From Hydractinia symbiolongicarpus (Eukaryota; Cnidaria; Hydrozoa; Anthoathecata; Hydractiniidae), in the NCBI RefSeq assembly GCF_029227915.1, contig NC_079876.1, forward strand, positions 250,001 through 314,000: a stretch of 64,000 bases of DNA. Reading direction: 5' to 3'. Shown piece after piece: positions 25,061-38,266 of the stretch (position 1 is its first letter; the number at the start of each line of letters is the position of its first letter). A model generated the notes under the pieces. The model ran no database searches and was not told where the DNA came from. It was given only the letters and a program-made list of their open reading frames with translations. The position numbers were made by a program, and so were the translations under genes.

Positions 25061-26446
25061 TTACACCCCGGGTACTTTCTTTGTATACTTTTGACTATAC
25101 GGGCCGAGTCCGGGATTTACGGGAAATCGCGGATTTTTGTTTGCCGGCGATTAAACTTCTTTTATTCAGGGTCTCATCAAAAATGAAAACATTTTTGAAA
25201 ACTACAAGTCTCATGCGTTTTAGTGGTGAAAAATTAATTTTAAAAATCGTTCGGGAAATGAGTTTACACCCCGGGCACTTTCTTTGTATACTTTTGACTA
25301 TACGGGCCGAGTCCGGGATTTACGGTAAATCGCAGGTTTTCGTTTGCCGGCGATTAAACTTCTTTTATTCAGCGTCTCATCAAAAATGAAAACATTTTTG
25401 AAAACTACAATTCTCATGCGTTTTAGTGGTGAAAAAATAATTTAAAAAATCGTTCGGGAAATGAGTTTACTCCCTGGGTACTTTCTTTGTATACTTTTGA
25501 GTATACGGGCCGAGTCCGGGATTTACGGGAAGTCGCGGGTTTTCGTTTGCTGGCGATTAAACCACTTTCATTAAGCGTCTCATCAAAAATGAAAACATTT
25601 CTAAAAACTACAAGTCTCATGCGTTTTAGTGGTGAAAAAATAATTTTAAAAATCGTTCGGGAAATGAGTTTCCACCCCGGGTACTTTCTTTGTATACTTT
25701 TGACTATACGGGCCGAGTCCGGGATTTACGGGAAATCGCAGGTTTTCGTTTGCCGGCGATTAAACTTCTTTTATTCAGCGTCTCATCAAAAATGAAAACA
25801 TTTTTGAAAACTACAATTCTCATGCGTTTTAGTGGTGAAAAAATAATTTAAAAAATCGTTCGGGAAATGAGTTTACTCCCTGGGTACTTTCTTTGTATAC
25901 TTTTGGGTATACGGGCCGAGTCCGGGATTTACGGGAAGTCGCGGGTTTTCGTTTGCCGACGATTAAACTTCTTTTATTCAGCGTCTCATCAAAAATGAAA
26001 ACATTTTTAAAAACTACAAGTCTCGTGGGCTTTAGTGGTGAAATAATAATTTGAAAAATCGTTCGGGAAATGAGTTTACACCCCAGGTACTTTCTTTGTA
26101 TACTTTTGACTATACGGGCCGAGTGCGGGATTTACAGGAAATCGCAGGTTTTCGTTTGCCGGCGATTAAACTTCTTTTATTCAGCGTCTCATCAAAAATG
26201 AAAACATTTTTGAAAACTACAAGTCTCATGCGTTTTAGTGGTGAAAAAATAATTTAAAAAATCGTTCGGGAAATGAGTTTACTCCCTGGGTACTTTCTTT
26301 GTATACTTTTCACTATACGGCCGACTCCGGGATTTACGGGAAATCGCGTGTTTTCGTTTGCCGGCGATTAAACTTCTTTTATTCGGCATCCCATCAAAAA
26401 TGAAAACATTTTTAAAAACTACAAGTCTCGTGGGCTTTAGTGGTGA
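24011..26446 (+). repeat. 6-mer HOR, 1,218-bp period, two copies
   Basis: The one-base-insertion monomer AAAAATTAATTTTAAAAATC starts at 24,011 and 25,229. The next six monomers match in order: GGGCACTTT, GAGTATAC, TTTCCACCCCGGG, GGGTATAC, GAGTGCGGGATTTACAGG, then the junction. This overlaps the second copy of the 2,231-bp unit, so the 6-mer arose inside an existing 11-mer. Confidence 0.85.
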
Positions 26447-27789
26447 AATAATAATTTGAAAAATCGTTCGGGAAATGAGTTTACACCCCGGGTACTTTCT
26501 TTGTATACTTTTGACTATACGGGCCGAGTCCGGGATTTACGGGAAATCGCGGATTTTTGTTTGCCGGCGATTAAACTTCTTTTATTCAGGGTCTCATCAA
26601 AAATGAAAACATTTTTGAAAACTACAAGTCTCATGCGTTTTAGTGGTGAAAAGATAATTTAAAAAATCGTTTTGGAAATGGGTTTACTCACAGGGTACTT
26701 TCTTTGTATACATTCGACTATACGGGCCGAACCCGGGATTTACGGGAAATCGCGAATTTTCGTTTGCTGGAGATTAAACCACATTCATTAAGCGTCTCAT
26801 CAAAAATGAAAACATTTCTGAAAACTACAAGTCTCATGCGTTTTAGTGGTTAAAAAATAATTTAAAAAATCGTTCGGGAAATGAGTTTACACCCCGGGTA
26901 CTTTCTTTGTATACTTTTGACTATACGGGCCGAGTCCAGGATTTACGGGAAATCGCAGGTTTTCGTTTGCCGGCGATTAAACTTCTTTTATTCAGCGTCT
27001 CATCAAAAATGAAAACATTTTTAAAAACTACAATTCTCATGCGTTTTAGTGGTGAAAAAATAATTTAAAAAATCGTTCGGGAAATGAGTTTACACCCCGG
27101 GTACTTTCTTTGTATACTTTTGACTATACGGGCCGAGTCCGGGATTTACGGGAAATCGCAGGTTTTCGTTTGCCGGCGATTAAACTTCTTTTATTCAGCG
27201 TCTCATCAAAAATGAAAACATTTTTGAAAACTACAATTCTCATGCGGTTTAGTAGTGAAAAAATAATTTAAAAAATCGTTCGGGAAATGAGTTTACTCCC
27301 TGGGTGCTTTCTTTGTATACTTTTGGGTATACGGGCCGAGTCCGGGATTTACGGGAAGTCGCGGGTTTTCGTTTGCCGACGATTAAACTTCTTTTATTCA
27401 GCGTCTCATCAAAAATGAAAACATTTTTAAAAACTACAAGACTCGTGGGCTTTAGTGGTGAAATAATAATTTGAAAAATCGTTCGGGAAATGAGTTTACA
27501 CCCCAGGTACTTTCTTTGTATACTTTTGACTATACGGGCCGAGTGCGGGATTTACGGGAAATCGCAGGTTTTCGTTTGCCGGCGATTAAACTTCTTTTAT
27601 TCGGCATCTCATCAAAAATGAAAACATTTTTAAAAACCACAAGTCTCGTGGGCTTTAGTGGTGAAATAATAATTTGAAAAATCGTTCGGGAAATGAGTTT
27701 ACAACCCGGGTACTTTCTTTGTATACTTTTGACTATACGGGCCGAGTCCGGGATTTACGGGAAATCGCGGATTTTTGTTTGCCGGCGAT
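26447..27789 (+). repeat. 6-mer-spaced monomers (1,218-bp offset) linking two domains
   Basis: The TTTGAAAAATCG monomer at 26,456 recurs at 27,674, an offset of 1,218. It is followed in both places by CATTCGAC/CGAACCCGGG with CGCGAATTTTCG and by a GTGGTTAAAAAATAA monomer. The interval also holds two consecutive ACCCCGGG monomers (about 26,890 and 27,093) and a GGGTATAC monomer at about 27,327. No non-satellite sequence is present. Confidence 0.7.
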
Positions 27790-30688
27790 TAAACTTCTTT
27801 TATTCAGCGTCTCATCAAAAATGAAAACATTTTTGAAAACTACAAGTCTCATGCGTTTTAGTGGTGAAAAGATAATTTAAAAAATCGTTTTGGAAATGGG
27901 TTTACTCACAGGGAACTTTCTTTGTATACATTCGACTATACGGGCCGAACCCGGGATTTACGGGAAATCGCGAATTTTCGTTTGCTGGCGATTAAACCAC
28001 ATTCATTAAGCGTCTCATCAAAAATGAAAACATTTCTGAAAACTACAAGTCTCATGCGTTTTAGTGGTTAAAAAATAATTTAAAAAATCGTTCGGGAAAT
28101 GAGTTTACACCCCGGGTACTTTCTTTGTATACTTTTGACTATACGGGCCGAGTCCAGGATTTACGGGAAATCGCAGGTTTTCGTTTGCCGGCGATTAAAC
28201 TTCTTTTATTCAGCGTCTCATCAAAAATGAAAACATTTTTGAAAACTACAAGTCTCATGCGTTTTAGTGGTGAAAAAATAATTTAAAAAATCGTTCGGGA
28301 AATGAGTTTACTCCCTGGGTACTTTCTTTATATACTTTTGACTATGCGGGCAGAGTCCGGGATTTACGGGAAATCGCGGATTTTTGTTTGCCAGCGATTA
28401 AACTTCTTTTATTCAGCGTTTCATCAAAAATGAAAACATTTTTGAAAACTACAAGTCTCATGCGTTTTAGTGGTGAAAAGATAATTTAAAAAATCGTTTT
28501 GGAAATGGGTTTACTCACAGGGTACTTTCTTTGTATACATTCGACTATACGGGCCGAACCCGGCATTTACGGGAAATCGAGGATTTTCGTTTGCTGGTGA
28601 TTAAACCACTTTCATTAAGCGTCTCATCAAAAATGAAAACATTTCTGAAAACTACAAGTCTCATGCGTTTTAGTGGTGAAAAATTAATTTTAAAAATCGT
28701 TCGGGAAATGCGTTTACACCCCGGGCACTTTCTTTGTATACTTTTGACTATACGGGCCGAGTCCGGGATTTACGGTAAATCGCAGGTTTTCGTTTGCCGG
28801 CGATTAAACTTCTTTTATTCAGCGTCTCATCAAAAATGAAAACATTTTTGAAAACTACAATTCTCATGCGTTTTAGTGGTGAAAAAATAATTTAAAAAAT
28901 CGTTCGGGAAATGAGTTTACTCCCTGGGTACTTTCTTTGTATACTTTTGAGTATACGGGCCGAGTCCGGGATTTACGGGAAGTCGCGGGTTTTCGTTTGC
29001 TGGCGATTAAACCACTTTCATTAAGCGTCTCATCAAAAATGAAAACATTTCTGAAAACTACAAGTCTCATGCGTTTTAGTGGTGAAAAAATAATTTTAAA
29101 AATCGTTCGGGAAATGAGTTTCCACCCCGGGTACTTTCTTTGTATACTTTTGACTATACGGGCCGAGTCCGGGAATTATGGGAAATCGCAGGTTTTCGTT
29201 TGCCGGCGATTAAACTTCTTTTATTCAGCGTCTCATCAAAAATGAAAACATTTTTGAAAACTACAAGTCTCATGCGTTTTAGTGGTGAAAAGATAATTTA
29301 AAAAATCGTTTTGGAAATGGGTTTACTCACAGGGAACTTTCTTTGTATACATTCGACTATACGGGCCGAACCCGGGATTTACGGGAAATCGCGAATTTTC
29401 GTTTGCTGGCGATTAAACCACATTCATTAAGCGTCTCATCAAAAATGAAAACATTTCTGAAAACTACAAGTCTCATGCGTTTTAGTGGTTAAAAAATAAT
29501 TTAAAAAATCGTTCGGGAAATGAGTTTACACCCCGGGTACTTTCTTTGTATACTTTTGACTATACGGGCCGAGTCCAGGATTTACGGGAAATCGCAGGTT
29601 TTCGTTTGCCGGCGATTAAACTTCTTTTATTCAGCGTCTCATCAAAAATGAAAACATTTTTGAAAACTACAAGTCTCATGCGTTTTAGTGGTGAAAAAAT
29701 AATTTAAAAAATCGTTCGGGAAATGAGTTTACTCCCTGGGTACTTTCTTTATATACTTTTGACTATGCGGGCAGAGTCCGGGATTTACGGGAAATCGCGG
29801 ATTTTTGTTTGCCAGCGATTAAACTTCTTTTATTCAGCGTTTCATCAAAAATGAAAACATTTTTGAAAACTACAAGTCTCATGCGTTTTAGTGGTGAAAA
29901 GATAATTTAAAAAATCGTTTTGGAAATGGGTTTACTCACAGGGTACTTTCTTTGTATACATTCGACTATACGGGCCGAACCCGGCATTTACGGGAAATCG
30001 AGGATTTTCGTTTGCTGGTGATTAAACCACTTTCATTAAGCGTCTCATCAAAAATGAAAACATTTCTGAAAACTACAAGTCTCATGCGTTTTAGTGGTGA
30101 AAAATTAATTTTAAAAATCGTTCGGGAAATGCGTTTACACCCCGGGCACTTTCTTTGTATACTTTTGACTATACGGGCCGAGTCCGGGATTTACGGTAAA
30201 TCGCAGGTTTTCGTTTGCCGGCGATTAAACTTCTTTTATTCAGCGTCTCATCAAAAATGAAAACATTTTTGAAAACTACAATTCTCATGCGTTTTAGTGG
30301 TGAAAAAATAATTTAAAAAATCGTTCGGGAAATGAGTTTACTCCCTGGGTACTTTCTTTGTATACTTTTGAGTATACGGGCCGAGTCCGGGATTTACGGG
30401 AAGTCGCGGGTTTTCGTTTGCTGGCGATTAAACCACTTTCATTAAGCGTCTCATCAAAAATGAAAACATTTCTGAAAACTACAAGTCTCATGCGTTTTAG
30501 TGGTGAAAAAATAATTTTAAAAATCGTTCGGGAAATGAGTTTCCACCCCGGGTACTTTCTTTGTATACTTTTGACTATACGGGCCGAGTCCGGGAATTAT
30601 GGGAAATCGCAGGTTTTCGTTTGCCGGCGATTAAACTTCTTTTATTCAGCGTCTCATCAAAAATGAAAACATTTTTGAAAACTACAAT
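27790..30688 (+). repeat. 7-mer HOR, 1,421-bp period, two apparently identical copies
   Basis: Copy one is about 27,790-29,210 and copy two about 29,211-30,631, with the match continuing to about 30,688. A line-by-line reading found no difference. Private variants present in both include CACAGGGAACTTTC, GTGGTTAAAAAATAA, TTTATATAC with ATGCGGGCAGAG, GCGTTTCATC, AAATCGAGGATTTTCG, GCTGGTGATT, AAATGCGTTTACACC and GGGAATTATGGG. The copies part where AAGTCTC becomes AATTCTC. Confidence 0.93.
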
Positions 30689-32300
30689 TCTCATGCGTTT
30701 TAGTGGTGAAAAAATAATTTAAAAAATCGTTCGGGAAATGAGTTTACTCCCTGGGTACTTTCTTTGTATACTTTTGGGTATACGGGCCGAGTCCGGGATT
30801 TACGGGAAGTCGCGGGTTTTCGTTTGCCGACGATTAAACTTCTTTTATTCAGCGTCTCATCAAAAATGAAAACATTTTTAAAAACTACAAGTCTCGTGGG
30901 CTTTAGTGGTGAAATAATAATTTGAAAAATCGTTCGGGAAATGAGTTTACACCCCAGGTACTTTCTTTGTATACTTTTGACTATACGGGCCGAGTGCGGG
31001 ATTTACGGGAAATCGCGGATTTTTGTTTGCCGGCGATTAAACTTCTTTTATTTAGCGTCTCATCAAAAATGAAAACATTTTTGAAAACTACAAGTCTCAT
31101 GCGTTTTAGTGGTTAAAAAATAATTTAAAAAATCGTTCGGGAAATGAGTTTACACCCCGGGTACTTTCTTTGTATACTTTTGACTATACGGGCCGAGTCC
31201 AGGATTTACGGGAAATCGCAGGTTTTCGTTTGCCGGCGATTAAACTTCTTTTATTCAGCGTCTCATCAAAAATGAAAACATTTTTGAAAACTACAATTCT
31301 CATGCGTTTTAGTGGTGAAAAAATAATTTAAAAAATCGTTCGGGAAATGAGTTTACACCCCGGGTACTTTCTTTGTATACTTTTGACTATACGGGCCGAG
31401 TCCGGGATTTACGGGAAATCGCAGGTTTTCGTTTGCCGGCGATTAAACTTCTTTTATTCAGCGTCTCATCAAAAATGAAAACATTTTTGAAAACTACAAT
31501 TCTCATGCGTTTTAGTGGTGAAAAAATAATTTAAAAAATCGTTCGGGAAATGAGTTTACTCCCTGGGTACTTTCTTTGTATACTTTTGGGTATACGGGCC
31601 GAGTCCGGGATTTACGGGAAGTCGCGGGTTTTCGTTTGCCGACGATTAAACTTCTTTTATTCAGCGTCTCATCAAAAATGAAAACATTTTTAAAAACTAC
31701 AAGTCTCGTGGGCTTTAGTGGTGAAATAATAATTTGAAAAATCGTTCGGGAAATGAGTTTACACCCCAGGTACTTTCTTTGTATACTTTTGACTATACGG
31801 GCCGAGTGCGGGATTTACGGGAAATCGCGGATTTTTGTTTGCCGGCGATTAAACTTCTTTTATTTAGCGTCTCATCAAAAATGAAAACATTTTTGAAAAC
31901 TACAAGTCTCATGCGTTTTAGTGGTGAAAAGATAATTTAAAAAATCGTTTTGGAAATGGGTTTACTCACAGGGTACTTTCTTTGTATACATTCGACTATA
32001 CGGGCCGAACCCGGGATTTACGGGAAATCGCGAATTTTCGTTTGCTGGCGATTAAACCACATTCATTAAGCGTCTCATCAAAAATGAAAACATTTCTGAA
32101 AACTACAAGTCTCATGCGTTTTAGTGGTTAAAAAATAATTTAAAAAATCGTTCGGGAAATGAGTTTACACCCCGGGTACTTTCTTTGTATACTTTTGACT
32201 ATACGGGCCGAGTCCAGGATTTACGGGAAATCGCAGGTTTTCGTTTGCCGGCGATTAAACTTCTTATATTCAGCGTCTCATCAAAAATGAAAACATTTTT
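30689..32300 (+). repeat. 4-mer relation, 812-bp period, unequal copies
   Basis: The order GGGTATAC monomer, TCTCGTGGGC, ACCCCAGGTAC with GAGTGCGGG, then TTTATTTAGCGTC is found from about 30,692 and again 812 bp later from about 31,504. After that the copies differ. The first goes straight to GTGGTTAAAAAATAA near 31,112, whereas the second passes through a CATTCGAC monomer before reaching it near 32,126. So one monomer was lost or gained between copies. Confidence 0.75.
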
Positions 32301-35300
32301 TAAAACTACAAGTCTCATGCGTTTTAGTGGTGAAAAAATAATTTAAAAAATCGTTCGGGAAATGAGTTTACACCCCGGGTACTTTCTTTGTATACTTTTG
32401 ACTATACGGGCCGAGTCCAGGATTTACGGGAAATCGCAGGTTTTCGTTTGCCGGCGATTAAACTTCTTTTATTCAGCGTCTCATCAAAAATGAAAACATT
32501 TTTGAAAACTACAATTCTCATGCGTTTTAGTGGTGAAAAAATAATTTAAAAAATCGTTCGGGAAATGAGTTTACACCCCGGGTACTTTCTTTGTATACTT
32601 TTGACTATACGGGCCGAGTCCGGGATTTACGGGAAATCGCAGGTTTTCGTTTGCCGGCGATTAAACTTCTTTTATTCAGCGTCTCATCAAAAATGAAAAC
32701 ATTTTTGAAAACTACAAGCCTCATGCGTTTTAGTGGTGAAAAAATAATTTAAAAAATCGTTCGGGAAATGAGTTTACTCCCTGGGTACTTTCTTTGTATA
32801 CTTTTTACTATACGGGCCGAGTCCGGAATTTACGGGAAGTCGCGGGTTTTCGTTTGCCGGCGATTAAACTTCTTTTATTCAGCGTCTCATTAAAAATGAA
32901 AACAATTTTAAAAACTACAAGTCTCATGGGCTTTAGTGGTGAAATAATAATTTGAAAAATCGTTCGGGAAATGAGTTTACACCCCGGGTACTTTCTTTGT
33001 ATACTTTTGACTATACGGGCCGAGTCCGGGATTTACGGGAAATCGCAGGTTTTCGTTTGCCGGCGATTAAACTTCTTTTATTCAGCGTCTCATCAAAAAT
33101 GAAAACATTTTTGAAAACTACAAGTCTCATGCGTTTTAGTGGTGAAAAAAGAATTTAAAAAATCGTTCGGGAAATGAGTTTACTCCCTGGGTACTTTCGT
33201 TGTATACTTTTGGGTATACGGGCCGAGTCCGGGATTTACGGGAAGTCGCGGGTTTTCGTTTGCCGACGATTAAACTTCTTTTATTCAGCGTCTCATCAAA
33301 AATGAAAACATTTTTAAAAACTACAAGACTCGTGGGCTTTAGTGGTGAAATAATAATTTGAAAAATCGTTCGGGAAATGAGTTTACACCCCAGGTACTTT
33401 CTTTGTATACTTTTGACTATACGGGCCGAGTGCGGGATTTACGGGAAATCGCAGGTTTTCGTTTGCCGGCGATTAAACTTCTTTTATTCAGCGTCTCATC
33501 AAAAATGAAAACATTTTTGAAAACTACAAGTCTCATGCGTTTTAGTGGTGAAAAAATAATTTAAAAAATCGTTCGGGAAATGAGTTTACTCCCTGGGTAC
33601 TTTCTTTGTATACTTTTGACTATATGGCCGACTCCGGGATTTACGGGAAATCGCGTGTTTTCGTTTGCCGGCGATTAAACTTCTTTTATTCGGCATCTCA
33701 TCAAAAATGAAAACATTTTTAAAAACTACAAGTCTCGTGGGCTTTAGTGGTGAAATAATAATTTGAAAAATCGTTCGGGAAATGAGTTTACACCCCGGGT
33801 ACTTTCTTTGTATACTTTTGACTATACGGGCCGAGTCCGGGATTTACGGGAAATCGCGGATTTTTGTTTGCCGGCGATTAAACTTCTTTTATTTAGCGTC
33901 TCATCAAAAATGAAAACATTTTTGAAAACTACAAGTCTCATGCGTTTTAGTGGTGAAAAGATAATTTAAAAAATCGTTTTGGAAATGGGTTTACTCACAG
34001 GGTACTTTCTTTGTATACATTCGACTATACGGGCCGAACCCGGGATTTACGGGAAATCGCGAATTTTCGTTTGCTGGCGATTAAACCACATTCATTAAGC
34101 GTCTCATCAAAAATGAAAACATTTCTGAAAACTACAAGTCTCATGCGTTTTAGTGGTTAAAAAATAATTTAAAAAATCGTTCGGGAAATGAGTTTACACC
34201 CCGGGTACTTTCTTTGTATACTTTTGACTATACGGGCCGAGTCCAGGATTTACGGGAAATCGCAGGTTTTCGTTTGCCGGCGATTAAACTTCTTTTATTC
34301 AGCGTCTCATCAAAAATGAAAACATTTTTGAAAACTACAATTCTCATGCGTTTTAGTGGTGAAAAAATAATTTAAAAAATCGTTCGGGAAATGATTTTAC
34401 ACCCCGGGTACTTTCTTTGTATACATTCGACTATACGGGCCGAACCCGGGATTTACGGGAAATCGCGAATTTTCGTTTGCTGGCGATTAAACCACATTCA
34501 TTAAGCGTCTCATCAAAAATGAAAACATTTCTGAAAACTACAAGTCTCATGCGTTTTAGTGGTTAAAAAATAATTTAAAAAATCGTTCGGGAAATGAGTT
34601 TACACCCCGGGTACTTTCTTTGCATACTTTTGACTATACGGGCCGAGTCCAGGATTTACGGGAAATCGCAGGTTTTCGTTTGCCGGCGATTAAACTTCTT
34701 TTATTCAGCGTCTCATCAAAAATGAAAACATTTTTGAAAACTACAATTCTCATGCGTTTTAGTGGTGAAAAAATAATTTAAAAAATCGTTCGGGAAATGA
34801 TTTTACACCCCGGGTACTTTCTTTGTATACTTTTGACTATACGGGCCGAGTCCGGGATTTACGGGAAATCGCAGGTTTTCGTTTGCCGGCGATTAAACTT
34901 CTTTTATTCAGCGTCTCATCAAAAATGAAAACATTTTTGAAAACTACAAGCCTCATGCGTTTTAGTGGTGAAAAAATAATTTAAAAAATCGTTCGGGAAA
35001 TGAGTTTACTCCCTGGGTACTTTCTTTGTATACTTTTTACTATACGGGCCGAGTCCGGGATTTACGGGAAGTCGCGGGTTTTCGTTTGCCGGCGATTAAA
35101 CTTCTTTTATTCAGCGTCTCATTAAAAATGAAAACAATTTTAAAAACTACAAGTCTCATGGGCTTTAGTGGTGAAATAATAATTTGAAAAATCGTTCGGG
35201 AAATGAGTTTACACCCCGGGTACTTTCTTTGTATACTTTTGACTATACGGGCCGAGTCCGGGATTTACGGGAAATCGCAGGTTTTCGTTTGCCGGCGATT

Positions 35301-35407
35301 AAACTTCTTTTATTCAGCGTCTCATCAAAAATGAAAACATTTTTGAAAACTACAAGTCTCATGCGTTTTAGTGGTGAAAAAAGAATTTAAAAAATCGTTC
35401 GGGAAAT
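32301..35407 (+). repeat. Segment of about 735 bp repeated at 2,232 bp, enclosing a dimer
   Basis: About 32,440-33,175 matches about 34,672-35,407, with shared rare variants AAGCCTCATGCG, CTTTTTACTATAC, CATTAAAAATGAAAACAATTTT and GAAAAAAGAATTT. Between them, the CATTCGAC/CGAACCCGGG/CGAATTTTCG monomer pair at about 34,018 is repeated 406 bp later at about 34,424. A GGGTATAC monomer with TTTCGTTGTATAC lies at about 33,210. All sequence is satellite. Confidence 0.75.
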
Positions 35408-38266
35408 GAGTTTACTCCCTGGGTAATTTCTTTGTATACTTTTGACTATACGGGCCGAGTCCGGGATTTACGGGAAGTCGCGGGTTTTCGTTTGCCGGCG
35501 ATTAAACTTCTTTTATTCAGCGTCTCATCAAAAATGAAAACATTTTGAAAAACTACAAGTCTCATGGGCTTTAGTGGTGAAATAATAATTTAAAAAATTG
35601 TTCGGGAAATGAGTTTACTCCCTGGGTACTTTCTTTGTATACTTTTGACTATGCGGGCCGAGTCCGGGATTTACGGGAAATCGCGGGTTATCGTTTGCCG
35701 GCGATTAAACTTCTTTTATTCAGCGTCTCATCAAAAATGAAAACATTTTTAAAAACTACAAGTCTCATGGGCTTTAGTGGTGAAACAATAATTTAAAAAA
35801 TCGTTCGGGAAATGAGTTTACTCCCTGGGTACTTTCTTTGTAAACTTTTGTCTATACGGGCCGAGTCCAGGATTTAGGGGAAATCGCAGGTTTTCGTTTG
35901 CCGGCGATTAAACTTCTTTTATTCAGCGTCTCATCAAAAATGAAAACATTTTTGAAAACTACAAGTCTCATGCGTTTTAGTGGTGAAAAAATAATTTAAA
36001 AAATCGTTCGGGAAATGCGTTTACACCCTGGGTACTTTCTTTGTATACTTTTGACTATACAGACCGAGTCCGGGATTTACGGGAAATCAAAGGTTTTCGT
36101 TTGCCGGCGATTAAGCTTCTTTTATTCAGCGTCTCATCAAAAATAAAAACATTTTTAAAAACTACAAGTGTCATGGGCTTTAGTGGTGAAATAATAATTT
36201 AAAAAATCGTTTGGGAAATGAGTTTACTCCCTGGGTACTTTCTTTGTATACTTTTGACTATACGGGCCGAGTCCGGGATTTACGGGAAATCGCAGGTTTT
36301 CGTTTGCCGGCGATTAAACTTCTTTTATTCAGCGTCTCATCAAAAATGAAAACATTTTTAAAAACTACAATTCTCATGCGTTTTAGTGGTGAAAAAATAA
36401 TTTAAAAAATCGTTCGGGAAATGAGTTTACTCCCTGGGTACTTTCTTTGTATACTTTAGACTATACGGGCCGAGTCCAGGATTTACGGGAAATCGCAGGT
36501 TTTCGTTTGCCGGCGATTAAACTTCTTTTATTCAGCGTCTCATCAAAAATGAAAACATTTTTGAAAACTACAAGTCTCATGCGTTTTAGTGGTGAAAAAA
36601 TAATTTAAAAAATCGTTGGGGAAATGAGTTTACTCCCTGGGTACTTTCTTTGTATACTTTCGACTATACGGGCCGAGTCCGGGATTTACGGGAAGTCGCG
36701 GGTTTTCGTTTGCCGGCGATTAAACCTCTTTTATTCAGCGTCTCATCAAAAATGAAAACATTTTTAAAAACTACAAGTCTCATGGGCTTTAGTGGTGAAA
36801 TAATAATTTAAAAAATCGTTCGGGAAATGAGTTTACACACTGGGTACTTTCTTTGTATACTTTTGACTATACGGGCCGAGTCCGGGATTTACGGGAAATC
36901 GCGGGTTTTCGTTTGCCGGCGATTAAACATCTTTTATTCAGCGTTTCATCAAAAATGAAAACATTTTTAAAAACTACAAGTCTCATGGGCTTTAGTGGTG
37001 AAATAATAATTTAAAAAATCGTTCGGGAAATGCGTTTACACCCTGGGTACTTTCTTTGTATACTTTTGACTATACGGGCCGAGTCCGGGATTTACGGGAA
37101 ATCGCAGGTTTTCGTTTGCCGGCGATTAAACTTCTTTTATTCAGCGTCTCATCAAAAATGAAAACATTTTTAAAAACTACAAGTCTCATGCGTTTTAGTG
37201 GTGAAAAAATAATTTAAGAATTCGTTCGGGAAATGAGTTTACACACTGGGTACTTTCTTTGTATACTTTTGACTATACGGGCCGAGTCCGGGATTTACGG
37301 GAAATTGCGGGTTTTCGTTTGCCGGCGATTAAACATCTTTTATTCAGCGTTTCATCAAAAATGAAAACATTTTTAAAAACTACAAGTCTCATGGGCTTTA
37401 GTGGTGAAATAATAATTTAAAAAATCGTTCGGGAAATGCGTTTACACCCTGGGTACTTTCTTTGTATACTTTTGACTATACGGGCCGAGTCCGGGATTTA
37501 CGGGAAATCGCAGGTTTTCGTTTGCCGGCGATTAAACTTCTTTTATTCAGCGTCTCATCAAAAATGAAAACATTTTCAAAAACTACAAGTCCCATGGGCT
37601 TTAGTGGTGAAATAATAATTTAAAAAATCGTTTGGGAAATGAGTTTACTCCCTGGGTACTTTCTTTGTATACTTTTGACTATACGGGACGAGTCCAGGAT
37701 TTACGGGAAATCGCAGGTTTTCGTTTGCCGGCGATTAAATTTCTTTTATTCAGCGTCTCATCAAAAATGAAAACATTTTTGAAAACTACAAGTCTCATGC
37801 GTTTTAGTGGTGAAAAAATAATTTAAAAAATCGTTCGGGAAATGAGTTGACTCCCTGGGTACTTTCTTTGTATACTTTTGACTATACGGGCCGAGTCCGG
37901 GATTTACGGGAAATCGCAGGTTTTCGTTTGCCGGCGATTAAACCACTTTCATTAAGCGTCTCATCAAAAATGAAAACATTTCTGAAAACTACAAGTCTCA
38001 TGCGTTTTAGTGGTGAAAAAATAATTTAAAAAATCGTTCGGGAAATGAGTTTACTCCCTGGGTACTTTCTTTGTATACTTTTGACTATACGGGACGAGTC
38101 CAGGATTTACGGGAAATCGCAGGTTTTCGTTTGCCGGCGATTAAATTTCTTTTATTCAGCGTCTCATCAAAAATGAAAACATTTTTGAAAACTACAAGTC
38201 TCATGCGTTTTAGTGGTGAAAACATAATTTAAAAAATCGTTCGGGAAATGAGTTGACTCCCTGGGT
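35408..38266 (+). repeat. Mixed zone with dimer steps
   Basis: The TTTACACACTGGG monomer occurs at 36,832 and 37,238 (406 bp apart). Each is followed by AAACATCTTTTATTCAGCGTTTC and then an AAATGCGTTTACACC monomer. A second dimer step joins GGGACGAGTCCAGG at about 37,686 and 38,092. The segment at about 36,300-37,140 reappears near the window end. Single-copy oddities are GTAAACTTTTGTC at about 35,840 and CATTTTGAAAAAC at about 35,541. Confidence 0.75.

Noticed and set aside
21632-30666. 102-codon open frames (for example 21,632, 23,863, 28,531, 29,952) as genes
   Set aside because: They arise where one inserted T (AATTTTAAAAATC) or a lost stop lets the frame cross into the next monomer. Their sequence is two satellite frames end to end, and their number follows HOR copy number.
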